The position numbers and the translations under genes are program-made. Below the pieces are notes generated by a model. The model was not told the origin of the DNA. It made no database searches and worked only from the letters and a program-made list of their open reading frames with translations. Below, one piece after another: positions 1 to 9,323 of a stretch of DNA of 64,000 bases. The DNA is from SAR324 cluster bacterium. GTDB taxonomy: Bacteria; SAR324; NAC60-12. Location: the NCBI GenBank assembly GCA_015232315.1, contig JADFZZ010000018.1:27457-91456 (forward strand), read 5' to 3'. Every line of letters begins with the position of its first letter. Within the stretch, counting starts at the first letter, position 1.

Positions 1-3000
1 AGCGTCTACCTGCACAGCGACCTCAGCCGGCAATGTGATTTGCAGTTCAAACGCTCTGCCGGTATCATCCCCTTCGGGTTTGATCACAATTTCAACATCG
101 CCTCCCTTATCCCGCAAAAAGCGTCGAACCGCATCCATTCCCACACCTCGTCCGGAAATGTCACTGACTTTTTCAGCGGTGGACACACCCGATTGAAAAA
201 TCATATTCGCTGCATCCATTTCACTGTTGACTTCAAGCCCCACTTCAAGCGCTTTTTCTTTGAGGCGTTTCAGATTCAAACCCTTGCCATCATCCCCCAC
301 GCGCATGATAACCTGGTTTTCCTTCAAGGAAATATCAAGGAAGAGATTGCCTTCCGCCGGTTTGCCTTTTTCCAACCGTACTTCCGGTGTTTCAAGACCA
401 TGATCCATTGAGTTTCTGATCATGTGCATGAACACATCCTTGATCACCGGCACAATATTGTTCACGAATCGAATCCCTTTGTCCTTGACCAGAAATTTGG
501 GTGTAGCCTTTTGAAGGTTTCTGGCCATGTCTGGCAAGCCATCACGAATTCCACCAAGAATATCATGAATGGACAGGGTATGAATGGCTTTCAGAACAGT
601 CTCCAGTTCCTTGTCACGATTCCTGACAGCAAGTTGTTTCAACCGATCCAGTAATTGATTTTCCACCACCGTGGTGTCGTTGCGTGTTTGCGCGAAGGAT
701 CTCAGTTTTTGATTGAACAACTTCGTATAAACCTCAATGCCTTGACGAACCTGTTCCAACTCTTGTAACAGCAGTGCACTATCCCACGGTGCGTCAGCAT
801 TTTTCCGCAAATGGTCATAAGTCTGTTCCGCGGCATGAACAATATCCGTGATATACGAAAAGCCATAGGTTCTGGCATTTCCCTTGATGGTGTGCATGTT
901 CCTGAACAAAGTTGCGATCACATCCATGTCTTTGTGTATGCTGGCCTCAATCAACTTTTGATTTTCCTCAATAAAATTATTGGCTGATTCCAGAAAGCCT
1001 GTGAATTTGTCCACAGATATTGCCAGAATCTGTCCCAGCATCTCCAGTTCCTGTTTCTGGGATTCTGCTTCTGCCTGCAATTTTCTGAGTTCTGACACAT
1101 CCCGGACCGTGATCATGACTTTTTCAATTTCATCCTCTTCACTTGGCAGGGGATCCCAATCCAGTTCCAGAATTTTTACCCGTCCGTCGGGCATGTTTTT
1201 CTGAAATTCATGCACCAGCAAATGTTTGTTGATGTCCCACATCATCATGTCCGCGCCAAAAACTGAACCCGTAGCGACTTCAATCTGATTGAGTATATTT
1301 CCCCCCAGACTTGAATCATCAAACAGGGTTTGCATAAAGGATGTTCCGGCAATTTCAGTTGTTTCCAGAATATGTTCCAGATACCTGGAATATTCGGGAT
1401 GGATCACCAGATCCTCATCAGGGATCGTAAAGATTCCCTGGTGCATATTTTGAAGCATATTGTTGATGTCATTGGTTTTCTGTTGCAATTGTGCGGTTCG
1501 TTCCTGAACTTTTTGTTCCAGATTGCGATACAACAAAGCGTTGTCAATGGAAATCGCGGCCTGCGAAGACAGCATTTGGAGCACTTCCAGACGTCCGGCC
1601 GTGAACGCTCCGGTGGTCAGGTTGTTTTCCAGATAAAGAACTCCGGTGATACGTCCCTGATTGATGATGGGAGAGCACAGGATTGATTTCGGATGATTCT
1701 CAACCACAAAGGGATCCTTGGTAAAATTTCCTTCATCTTCTGCGTTATTCAGTACGACAGCCTCTTTAGTCCGCATTACATACTGCACCAGTGTCACAGG
1801 AATTCTGGAGAATTGGGCCAAGGGTATTTGCTGCATGACATCCACTTTTTCATGTTCCATCAGACATTCCGCCTGAATCATGACAGAACCACTCTGATCA
1901 TCCCGCAACAGCAAAATACCCTTTTCAGCACCTGCGTTTTCAACAACAGTCCGCATCATTTTTTCCAGCAGAACATCTAGTCGAATTTCACCGGATATGG
2001 CCTGGGAAGCTTTCATGACCGATCCAAGATCCAGAGCTACCGTGGAACTCGTGCCCATTGAGGTGGCGGTGACAGTGGCCTTGTCTTCTCTGGAACCACT
2101 TGTTCCACGCTGTCTGAGCAGATTGGAATGCTTCTCTTCCAGATTTTGTACCATCACTTTGGAGCCCCACTGACCACACAGATACCAGGCTTTGGTCAGA
2201 TAAGTCTGGGCGAGTCGAGGTTTCCCGATTTCAATATAAAATTCACCGGCAAGCTGGTTTGCGAGAGCTTCTTCATGGATAAAGCCATTCACATTCGCCA
2301 GGTGGATTGCTTCATCATACAGATCCATCGCCAGTCGTTCTTTCTTTTTCAAGCGAGCTTTTTCAGCTTCGACCAAGATGTACTGATGCCGATAATTCAT
2401 TGGTGCGTATTTTGCCCATTTTTTCAGTTTCATCTGATTGATATAAAACCTTAGCGGCAGGCGTTTGCGTCGCATTTTTCTTGCGTAGCCGATGAATGCC
2501 ATCGAATGATAAAACGTGATGATCGCATTGACGATCATGCCCGGCACATTTTCAATGTATTTGCGGGCCTCCTGAAAACTGGCAAGGGCTGTCTCATATT
2601 CCTTGAGCCAGCAACTCAGCATGCCTTTGCACATGAAGGCGTAAAACACACCGGTCTGGTTACCGGCTTTCAGTCCTTCCGGGATCATGGTGTGTTCATC
2701 AAAATATTTGCCTTTGAGCACCAGCGGATTTTCAGCGTCACCTCTGAAATTGGCGGCGGTCTGCGCAAACACCTGCATGTGGTAGATGGTTGGGCCCTGC
2801 TTGTATTTCTCAGCCTGAGGGAAGTACTTGTCAAAATCAGCGATCACATAATCCAGAGACTCCCCGATGAACAACTGAGTGTAGCAATAAACGGAAAAAG
2901 AATAGGTGGCAAATTCAAGATTTCCGGCTTCAAGATTACTTTGAAGCGCTTTCATCAGCAACGGCATGGTTTCCCTGACCGGTTTATGCCAGATACGAAT

Positions 3001-5994
3001 GGCCATGGCGATGGCAAATTCCAGTGTTCCTCTAAATTCATCCAGTTTCAGATCATACACCATTGATAGCGCGTCTTCTCCTAAGCGAGTCCCGTTTTTG
3101 ATGTCATCCATATTAGAGAGAATTACCATGCCTACCCCCCCAACGCCGTAAGGGGACACGCCTGTGATTCCATGTTTAAGCGATAATGAATCCACTTTCA
3201 GCAGCATGATCGCAAACAGGTTGGCACTCACAATATAGGCTGAGGAAACCGATTGGGCAATAATCCTGGTTGCGGCCAATGCCACAGGATTTTTCATCAT
3301 CGGCATTGATTCAAATTTGGCTAATGAAATGGGAAGAACCCTTATGAGCATGGGCAGAAGACGCAGGGCCACCTGAAGCTGATTGGGGCGGGAAGGCAGT
3401 TTTATGCCCAGCATTTTCAGTGCTTCCAGAGCCACACGAACGCCATCATGGATTTTATTCTGAGAAACCAGTGACTGTAACCGGGCTTCATACACACGGA
3501 CTTTGTCTAATGAGGTTTTGGCATTTTTCAGCACAATGTCCGCATAGGTATTCATCTTGTCAAATTTGCGGGTGAGATTGGAGGTATCCACAGCCTCACC
3601 ATACAACCCCAGAGTCAGCGGATAGTTTTCTTTCCAGCAATTTGCCGGGAGCAGTTCAATTCCAATCCGGGCATGGCCTGCGGCAGGTCCGTATGCCGTG
3701 GAAAGACGGGCTTTTTGCGCGGAAAGCAGATTCAATTCTGCCAGTTTGTTTTTTTCCTCCTGACTTTCAATCAGGTCTTTTCCCATATTGAGCTGGGACG
3801 TGACATAAAACAATTTTTCCTCCAGTTCCTCCTGACTCAAGGATTTCAGCAAGACACGCCCGATGTTCAGATGAATCGGTTTTCTGTCCTCTTCGGAAAT
3901 CATTTCATAAGCGGCTTTCTGCACACGTCCATGGACAAACTTATCCCACACGGAAGCCTTGAAATCACTGATTCCTGATTCCTCAGAATTTTTAAGCAGT
4001 TTGTGACCTTCTCCCACTGGAAGAATCATTCCTTCCTGAACAGCGGACCATAGATCCTCCGCAGTTTGCTTCAGGGTTCGTCCACAAACCGCCGCCAGCG
4101 TTTTCAAATTAAAATCAGCACCAATACACGCGGCCATTTTCAATGCGGATTGTGTCACTTCAGGAAGTTTCTGGATTTTTTCAATCATCAATTCGACGAC
4201 ATTCCCGGTGGTTTCATGGGCTTTGATTTTGTCCAGATCCCATTTCCAGCACATGGCTTCAAAATCAAACCACAGCAGTTTTTCGTGATGCAGAAGTTTC
4301 AGAAATTCATGAATAAAAAAAGTGTTTCCACCTGTTTTGTTCTGAATCACTTCCGCCAACTGTTTAACATTTTCCGGTTCCGTTTTCACCGTTTCGCCAA
4401 GCATCTGGACGATGGCGTTCAGGTTCAAGGGATTCAACTGGATTTCCCTGTAGGGGATGGTTCCCTGTTTTGTTTCCTGAAGCAATTGCAGAAACGGGTG
4501 GTCTTCCTGAATTTCGTTATCCCGATAAGCCAGAATGAGCATGAAATGCCGCAATTCAGAATCCTGTGACATGATATTGAGCAAACCCAGACTGGCTGTG
4601 TCAGAAAATTGCAGGTCATCCAGAAACAGGACCAGCGGATGGTGTGCCTGGGTGAACACCCGGATAAACTTGAGAAATGTCAGTTGAAATCTGTTCTGGG
4701 TTTCACTGGGGCCTAACTCCGGAACAGGTTGTTGCGGTCCAAGGATGAGTTCCAGGTCCGGTGCGAGATCGGTGATGATTTTTCCATTGGGACCAAGTGC
4801 TTCCGCCAGTTTGAATTTCCATTGATTGAGATGGTCCTCATCTTCGCGTAACAGATTTTGAACGAGATTGTTGATGGCCTGTCCAATGCCGTAGTAGGGA
4901 TCATTGCGTTTGAATTCGTCATATTTTCCTGACAGAAGCATGCCGCTGTGGTTCACCAGAATTTTTTCCAGTTCATGGACCAGCGCTGATTTTCCGCTGC
5001 CTGATTGTCCGCCGAGAAACACCAATTGCTTGTGACCGCCCTTGACCAACTCAAACAGTTTCATGAGTTCATTGAGTTCAGGCTCTCTTCCATACAAAAC
5101 CTGTGGAATATGCAATCTGTCGGAAATGTCATGAGTGCCCAACGTGAAGGGCTCAATTTTCCCTGTTTCCCTGAACTGCCGGATGCAATTTTCAAGATCA
5201 TGCTTTAAACCAAACGCGCTCTGATAACGATCTTCCACACTTTTAGACAGTAACTTGTGGATCATATGAGCGATCATGCCGGGAATTTCCGGCTTTTTTT
5301 CCAGCAACGGTGCTGGATTTCGGGCAATATGGCAATGCACCCATCCCATCGCATCATCCGCATGGAATGGCAAATCACCGGCCAATACTTCATAAAAGGT
5401 CATTCCCAGTGAGTAGAGATCAGATCTGAAATCAACCTTGCGGTTCATCCGTCCGGTTTGTTCAGGAGAAATATAGGCCAGGGTTCCTTCCAGCACAGCA
5501 TCACTGGCAACGACTTCTTCTGTTTCTTCGAGGGTGGTTGCGATGCCGAAATCAATCAGAGTGACTTCTTTGTTCCCCGGGTTGATAATAACGTTGTGCG
5601 GTTTCAAATCACGGTGGATATACCCTTTTTTATGCACATTTCCCAGGATCACGGTCAATTTGAGCATGGTGTCAAGAATATCTTCCAGTTTGAGTGTCTG
5701 TTCTCCCAGCACATGCTTGAGCGATTTTGACAGCATGTCATCACTGGTGACCAGCATCACAGAACTTCCTGTCTTTTCCAGTCCGATCACCCGTGAAATC
5801 CCGGGCATCTGTAAATGGGTCAGGATGCTGTGTTCATGCTGAAATCTGGCCAGTTCTTCCTGTGTCGGATATTCGCTGTTCAGATATTTAATGATGACCG
5901 CAAGATGGTCTGATTCACGAACAGCTCTGCAAACGGTGGTATTGACCCCGCTATAAAGTTCCTCCATGACTTTGTAACCTTTGACCTGTAGCAT
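1..5994 (-). CDS. Ser/Thr kinase–AAA ATPase–GAF–HPt–histidine kinase (3' end beyond window)
   Basis: A giant cytoplasmic signalling protein, 1998 codons in the window and still open at base 1. Start at 5994 is preceded by GGAGAG. Residues ~5-265 are a eukaryotic-type protein kinase (Lys36, HRDLKP with Asp129, DFG Asp148). Residues ~300-500 are an AAA_16-type ATPase (Walker A GQSGSGKS with Lys335; Walker B LFLDD). A long helical-repeat region follows (~550-1290), then GAF (~1325-1480), a short coiled coil, a PAS-like segment, an HPt-like helix with His1701 in MHTIKGNART, and a CheA-like HATPase (RNSMDHG, SGRGVGMDAV). NCBI calls this architecture trifunctional serine/threonine-protein kinase/ATP-binding protein/sensor histidine kinase. 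No membrane segment is seen. The C-terminal ~450 residues are clearly homologous to the protein at 18575-21367, which ends a few residues beyond this point, so little is probably missing. The signal sensed is unknown. Confidence 0.95.
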   Translation of the reverse strand, partial: MLQVKGYKVMEELYSGVNTTVCRAVRESDHLAVIIKYLNSEYPTQEELARFQHEHSILTHLQMPGISRVIGLEKTGSSVMLVTSDDMLSKSLKHVLGEQTLKLEDILDTMLKLTVILGNVHKKGYIHRDLKPHNVIINPGNKEVTLIDFGIATTLEETEEVVASDAVLEGTLAYISPEQTGRMNRKVDFRSDLYSLGMTFYEVLAGDLPFHADDAMGWVHCHIARNPAPLLEKKPEIPGMIAHMIHKLLSKSVEDRYQSAFGLKHDLENCIRQFRETGKIEPFTLGTHDISDRLHIPQVLYGREPELNELMKLFELVKGGHKQLVFLGGQSGSGKSALVHELEKILVNHSGMLLSGKYDEFKRNDPYYGIGQAINNLVQNLLREDEDHLNQWKFKLAEALGPNGKIITDLAPDLELILGPQQPVPELGPSETQNRFQLTFLKFIRVFTQAHHPLVLFLDDLQFSDTASLGLLNIMSQDSELRHFMLILAYRDNEIQEDHPFLQLLQETKQGTIPYREIQLNPLNLNAIVQMLGETVKTEPENVKQLAEVIQNKTGGNTFFIHEFLKLLHHEKLLWFDFEAMCWKWDLDKIKAHETTGNVVELMIEKIQKLPEVTQSALKMAACIGADFNLKTLAAVCGRTLKQTAEDLWSAVQEGMILPVGEGHKLLKNSEESGISDFKASVWDKFVHGRVQKAAYEMISEEDRKPIHLNIGRVLLKSLSQEELEEKLFYVTSQLNMGKDLIESQEEKNKLAELNLLSAQKARLSTAYGPAAGHARIGIELLPANCWKENYPLTLGLYGEAVDTSNLTRKFDKMNTYADIVLKNAKTSLDKVRVYEARLQSLVSQNKIHDGVRVALEALKMLGIKLPSRPNQLQVALRLLPMLIRVLPISLAKFESMPMMKNPVALAATRIIAQSVSSAYIVSANLFAIMLLKVDSLSLKHGITGVSPYGVGGVGMVILSNMDDIKNGTRLGEDALSMVYDLKLDEFRGTLEFAIAMAIRIWHKPVRETMPLLMKALQSNLEAGNLEFATYSFSVYCYTQLFIGESLDYVIADFDKYFPQAEKYKQGPTIYHMQVFAQTAANFRGDAENPLVLKGKYFDEHTMIPEGLKAGNQTGVFYAFMCKGMLSCWLKEYETALASFQEARKYIENVPGMIVNAIITFYHSMAFIGYARKMRRKRLPLRFYINQMKLKKWAKYAPMNYRHQYILVEAEKARLKKKERLAMDLYDEAIHLANVNGFIHEEALANQLAGEFYIEIGKPRLAQTYLTKAWYLCGQWGSKVMVQNLEEKHSNLLRQRGTSGSREDKATVTATSMGTSSTVALDLGSVMKASQAISGEIRLDVLLEKMMRTVVENAGAEKGILLLRDDQSGSVMIQAECLMEHEKVDVMQQIPLAQFSRIPVTLVQYVMRTKEAVVLNNAEDEGNFTKDPFVVENHPKSILCSPIINQGRITGVLYLENNLTTGAFTAGRLEVLQMLSSQAAISIDNALLYRNLEQKVQERTAQLQQKTNDINNMLQNMHQGIFTIPDEDLVIHPEYSRYLEHILETTEIAGTSFMQTLFDDSSLGGNILNQIEVATGSVFGADMMMWDINKHLLVHEFQKNMPDGRVKILELDWDPLPSEEDEIEKVMITVRDVSELRKLQAEAESQKQELEMLGQILAISVDKFTGFLESANNFIEENQKLIEASIHKDMDVIATLFRNMHTIKGNARTYGFSYITDIVHAAEQTYDHLRKNADAPWDSALLLQELEQVRQGIEVYTKLFNQKLRSFAQTRNDTTVVENQLLDRLKQLAVRNRDKELETVLKAIHTLSIHDILGGIRDGLPDMARNLQKATPKFLVKDKGIRFVNNIVPVIKDVFMHMIRNSMDHGLETPEVRLEKGKPAEGNLFLDISLKENQVIMRVGDDGKGLNLKRLKEKALEVGLEVNSEMDAANMIFQSGVSTAEKVSDISGRGVGMDAVRRFLRDKGGDVEIVIKPEGDDTGRAFELQITLPAEVAVQVDA

Positions 5995-6088
5995 AACGTT
6001 CTCTCCGGAAATTTTTTATAATTGTCTCTGTTATCCCCATAATAAAATTAACAGGATTCGACAAGAATATTTTTCAGAAACAATTTTA

Positions 6089-6226
6089 GTAAGCGTTCAG
6101 TTATCAGTATTCAGCAGTCAGTATTTATGCGTTTTGGTTGCATTATGACTCAATACCAGAATTATCGCTTGGCTTCCAGGCCTTGAGAATGCTTGAAAAA
6201 CTGATAGCTGACGGCTGAACGCTTAC
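6089..6226. mobile_element. Miniature inverted-repeat element, GTAAGCG ends
   Basis: A 138-bp segment begins GTAAGCGTTCAG and ends with its exact complement CTGAACGCTTAC. It is flanked by CAATTTTA (6081-6088) and CAATTTCA (6227-6234), an 8-bp target duplication with one mismatch. There is no coding capacity. GTAA termini and 8-bp duplications are typical of IS66-family elements, so it may be a MITE mobilised by an IS66-type transposase (inference). It lies in the divergent promoter region between the giant kinase and the Ca2+ ATPase. The remainder of 5995-6369 shows nothing else recognisable. Confidence 0.65.
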
Positions 6227-6369
6227 CAATTTCATTTCTTGATTGATGATGTCCCTCTGAAATATACCTTTTGAACTTGCTTTATTGGTCTCCCCCTTGC
6301 AAAACCGAAAGTAATCAGTCATAACATATTAAAACCATAATCATTCATTAACTTGCTGATAAGGTCTTT

Positions 6370-9294
6370 ATGTCACAAACAACCCCTCACACTGAACACA
6401 CTCTCACCGGTCTCACTTCTGCGGAAGTTGAACAAAGCAGAATACAAAACGGCGCCAATGTGCTGACACCTCCGGAACGTGAACCATGGTGGCATCTGTT
6501 GCTGGAAAAATTTGATGATCCTGTCATCCGGATCCTGCTGATTGCCGCGTTTGTCGCCATTGGTGTCGGCATGGTGGATGGGCATTATATTGAAGGTGTC
6601 GGCATCATCATCGCGGTGTTGCTCGCAACCACTTTGGCCTTTTTCAATGAGTTCAAGGCCGGGAAGGAATTTGATATTCTGAATCAGGTGACCGACGAAG
6701 TGGCGGTCAAGGTGATCCGCGAAAGCCATTACACCACTGTTCCCCGTAAAGATATTGTGGTTGGAGATATTGTTCTGCTTGAAGCAGGCGAAGAAGTTCC
6801 GGCTGATGCGGATGTTCTGGACTCCGTATCGCTCCAGATTGATGAATCCCGACTGACCGGAGAATCGGCCCCTGTCACCAAACGTCCCCGGTCTGAAAAT
6901 AAAGCTGAAGGGCAGAACCTGGCCTATGCCCGCCACATGGTGCTGAAAGGCACGATTGCCAAAGATGGTCATGGAACCCTGAAAGTCACAGCGGTTGGCG
7001 ATCGTTCAGAAATTGGAACAGCGGCCAAGGCGGCTTCAGAAGAAACGGACAATCAGACCCCACTGAGCATCCAGCTTGAAAAACTGGGAAAAATGGTTGG
7101 CGTGGTTGGCTTCAGCGTTGCGGGTATCATTTTTGCGGCACTCATGGCCCGCGGTGTTATGGTGAATGAGTTGGTTCTGAATCAGCAACAATGGTTTTTT
7201 ACCATGACCATGATCCTGAGTACTTTGATCGCCATGACCAGAGTCTGGTTGCCGATTTCCTATGACGCCCTGGAAATGTTCAAAATTAATCACCAGCGTC
7301 CTGCCTGGCTGGAAAATAATAGCATGGTCGCATGGTTAAAAACCGCGGGTTTGGGCGCTCTTGTGTTTATTCTTGGTATTGGCGGAGGGTATGTGATCGG
7401 CCTTGTACCGGCAACCCCTCGTGACTGGATTCCACCGCTGGCCGCTGAAGAACTGCTCAAATATTTCATGATTTCCATCACCATTATTGTGGTCGCTGTT
7501 CCTGAAGGTCTGGCGATGAGTGTTACTCTGAGTCTGGCCTATAGCATGCGCAAAATGACGGCCGCCAATAACCTCGTGCGACAAATGCATGCCTGTGAAA
7601 CCATTGGTGCGGCGACAGTGATCTGTTCTGATAAAACCGGAACGCTGACCCAAAACGAAATGCAGGTTTTTGAAACACGTTTTCCCTCCCTACAGGATAA
7701 CAAGCTCACGGCATCGCTTTCCTCTGTCAATGAACAACTGCTTGCCGAAGCCATCGCGGCCAACACCACAGCACAACTCAGTGAGGAAAACAATGTCATC
7801 AAACCACTGGGCAATCCAACAGAAGGCGCTCTTTTACTCTGGCTCAATCAGCAATCCATTGATTACCAGCAACACCGCGGTACATTTACCATTTCCCATC
7901 AATGGACCTTCACCACCGAGCGCAAATACATGGCCACAATGGGGCAGTCTGTGCCCTTGGGGTCACAAACACTGTATGTGAAGGGGGCACCTGAAATTAT
8001 CATGTCCCAATGCGTCAATATGCTGACTGCTGATGGCGAAACCCCGCTGGAACCATTCAAGCAGGAAATTGAGCAAGCTCTCAAAGATTATCAGCGGCGA
8101 GGGATGAGAACACTGGCGATTGCTTACCGCAACGCCACAAACGACGACCCTGAAGCAACGATTGAATCACTGACGCACGATATGATCTGGTTGGGCTTTG
8201 CCGCTATTGAAGATCCGGTTCGCCCGGAAGTTCCCAATGCTGTTGCTGATTGCTACAAAGCAGGAATCCAGGTCAAGATTGTCACAGGGGACATTGTTGA
8301 AACCGCCAAAGAAATCTCCCGCCAAATTGGTTTGAGCAAGCCGGATGATGGTCCGGAATGCTTTCTCACCGGTGCGGAATTTGGCAAAATGAACGATGAA
8401 CAGGCTAAAGTCGCGGTGCAGAAACTCAAAGTGCTCGCAAGGGCCAGACCACTGGATAAATTACGACTCGTTAAACTGCTGCAAAGCCAGAACCATGTTG
8501 TTGCTGTTACGGGTGACGGAACCAACGACGCCCCTGCGCTGAATCATGCGGATGTCGGGTTGGCGATGGGAAAAACCGGTACCGCTGTGGCCAAGGAAGC
8601 CAGTGATATCATTCTGCTGGATGATTCCTTCAAAAGCATTGTCAACGCCGTGATGTGGGGACGATCCCTTTATGAAAACATTCAGCGATTTATTTTATTC
8701 CAACTCACCATCAACGTGGTTGCGCTCGGAATTGCTATGCTGGGGCCGTTCATCGGCATCAAACTGCCATTGACCGTGATTCAGATGCTTTGGGTCAATC
8801 TGATCATGGATACGTTCGCTTCGTTGGCTTTGGCGACTGAACCTCCGCATGAAAGTGTCATGAACAGGCATCCGAGAAATCCTCTGGACTTCATTGTGAC
8901 TCCACACATGATGCGGGAGATCGGTGGCATTGGTCTGGTATTTCTGGCTGGTCTGATCGGACTGCTGTTTTATTTCCAGGGGGATGGTATGGTCACAAAT
9001 CATGAGTTATCCCTGTTTTTCACCATCTTTGTGATGCTACAATTCTGGAATCTGTTCAATGCCCGTAGCATGGGGCAGACTGATTCCGCGTTGAAAGGAA
9101 TTTTTGAGAACAAGGGTTTCACCATGATCGCGCTGGGAATTTTTATTGGCCAGGTGTTGATTGTACAGTTTGGAGGAGAAGTTTTTCGAACTGTTCCACT
9201 GTCTCTTGAAACCTGGGCACTTGTGGTGGCAGGAACATCATTAGTACTGTGGCTTGGTGAGATCAAACGTTTTGTTCTGCGTCGACAGGCATGA
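6370..9294 (+). CDS. Calcium-translocating P-type ATPase (PMCA/SERCA-like)
   Basis: A 974-residue P2-type cation pump of the cytoplasmic membrane that exports Ca2+ at the expense of ATP. It has an N-terminal cation-ATPase domain, the actuator motif TGES (163-166), transmembrane helix 4 with the PEGL motif, the phosphorylation site DKTGTLT (Asp421), the nucleotide-binding KGAPE motif, the hinge GDGTNDAPAL, and six C-terminal helices with NLIMDTFASLALATEPP. Between TM3 and TM4 there is a longer than usual stretch (residues ~295-350) with an additional hydrophobic segment. Start is supported by AAGG upstream. Calcium specificity is inferred from family resemblance. Confidence 0.93.
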   Translation: MSQTTPHTEHTLTGLTSAEVEQSRIQNGANVLTPPEREPWWHLLLEKFDDPVIRILLIAAFVAIGVGMVDGHYIEGVGIIIAVLLATTLAFFNEFKAGKEFDILNQVTDEVAVKVIRESHYTTVPRKDIVVGDIVLLEAGEEVPADADVLDSVSLQIDESRLTGESAPVTKRPRSENKAEGQNLAYARHMVLKGTIAKDGHGTLKVTAVGDRSEIGTAAKAASEETDNQTPLSIQLEKLGKMVGVVGFSVAGIIFAALMARGVMVNELVLNQQQWFFTMTMILSTLIAMTRVWLPISYDALEMFKINHQRPAWLENNSMVAWLKTAGLGALVFILGIGGGYVIGLVPATPRDWIPPLAAEELLKYFMISITIIVVAVPEGLAMSVTLSLAYSMRKMTAANNLVRQMHACETIGAATVICSDKTGTLTQNEMQVFETRFPSLQDNKLTASLSSVNEQLLAEAIAANTTAQLSEENNVIKPLGNPTEGALLLWLNQQSIDYQQHRGTFTISHQWTFTTERKYMATMGQSVPLGSQTLYVKGAPEIIMSQCVNMLTADGETPLEPFKQEIEQALKDYQRRGMRTLAIAYRNATNDDPEATIESLTHDMIWLGFAAIEDPVRPEVPNAVADCYKAGIQVKIVTGDIVETAKEISRQIGLSKPDDGPECFLTGAEFGKMNDEQAKVAVQKLKVLARARPLDKLRLVKLLQSQNHVVAVTGDGTNDAPALNHADVGLAMGKTGTAVAKEASDIILLDDSFKSIVNAVMWGRSLYENIQRFILFQLTINVVALGIAMLGPFIGIKLPLTVIQMLWVNLIMDTFASLALATEPPHESVMNRHPRNPLDFIVTPHMMREIGGIGLVFLAGLIGLLFYFQGDGMVTNHELSLFFTIFVMLQFWNLFNARSMGQTDSALKGIFENKGFTMIALGIFIGQVLIVQFGGEVFRTVPLSLETWALVVAGTSLVLWLGEIKRFVLRRQA

Positions 9295-9323
9295 CTTTAT
9301 TGAACACTGAAAGGAATCTCTTC

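Noticed and set aside
2506..3066. A 186-codon plus-strand frame and many neighbours between 1 and 5900
   Set aside because: All are opposite the continuous minus-strand kinase frame that runs from 5994 to base 1 with recognisable domains.
6373..6972. A 199-codon minus-strand frame opposite the Ca2+ ATPase gene
   Set aside because: Antisense shadow of a strongly supported P-type ATPase; no family motif or ribosome site.
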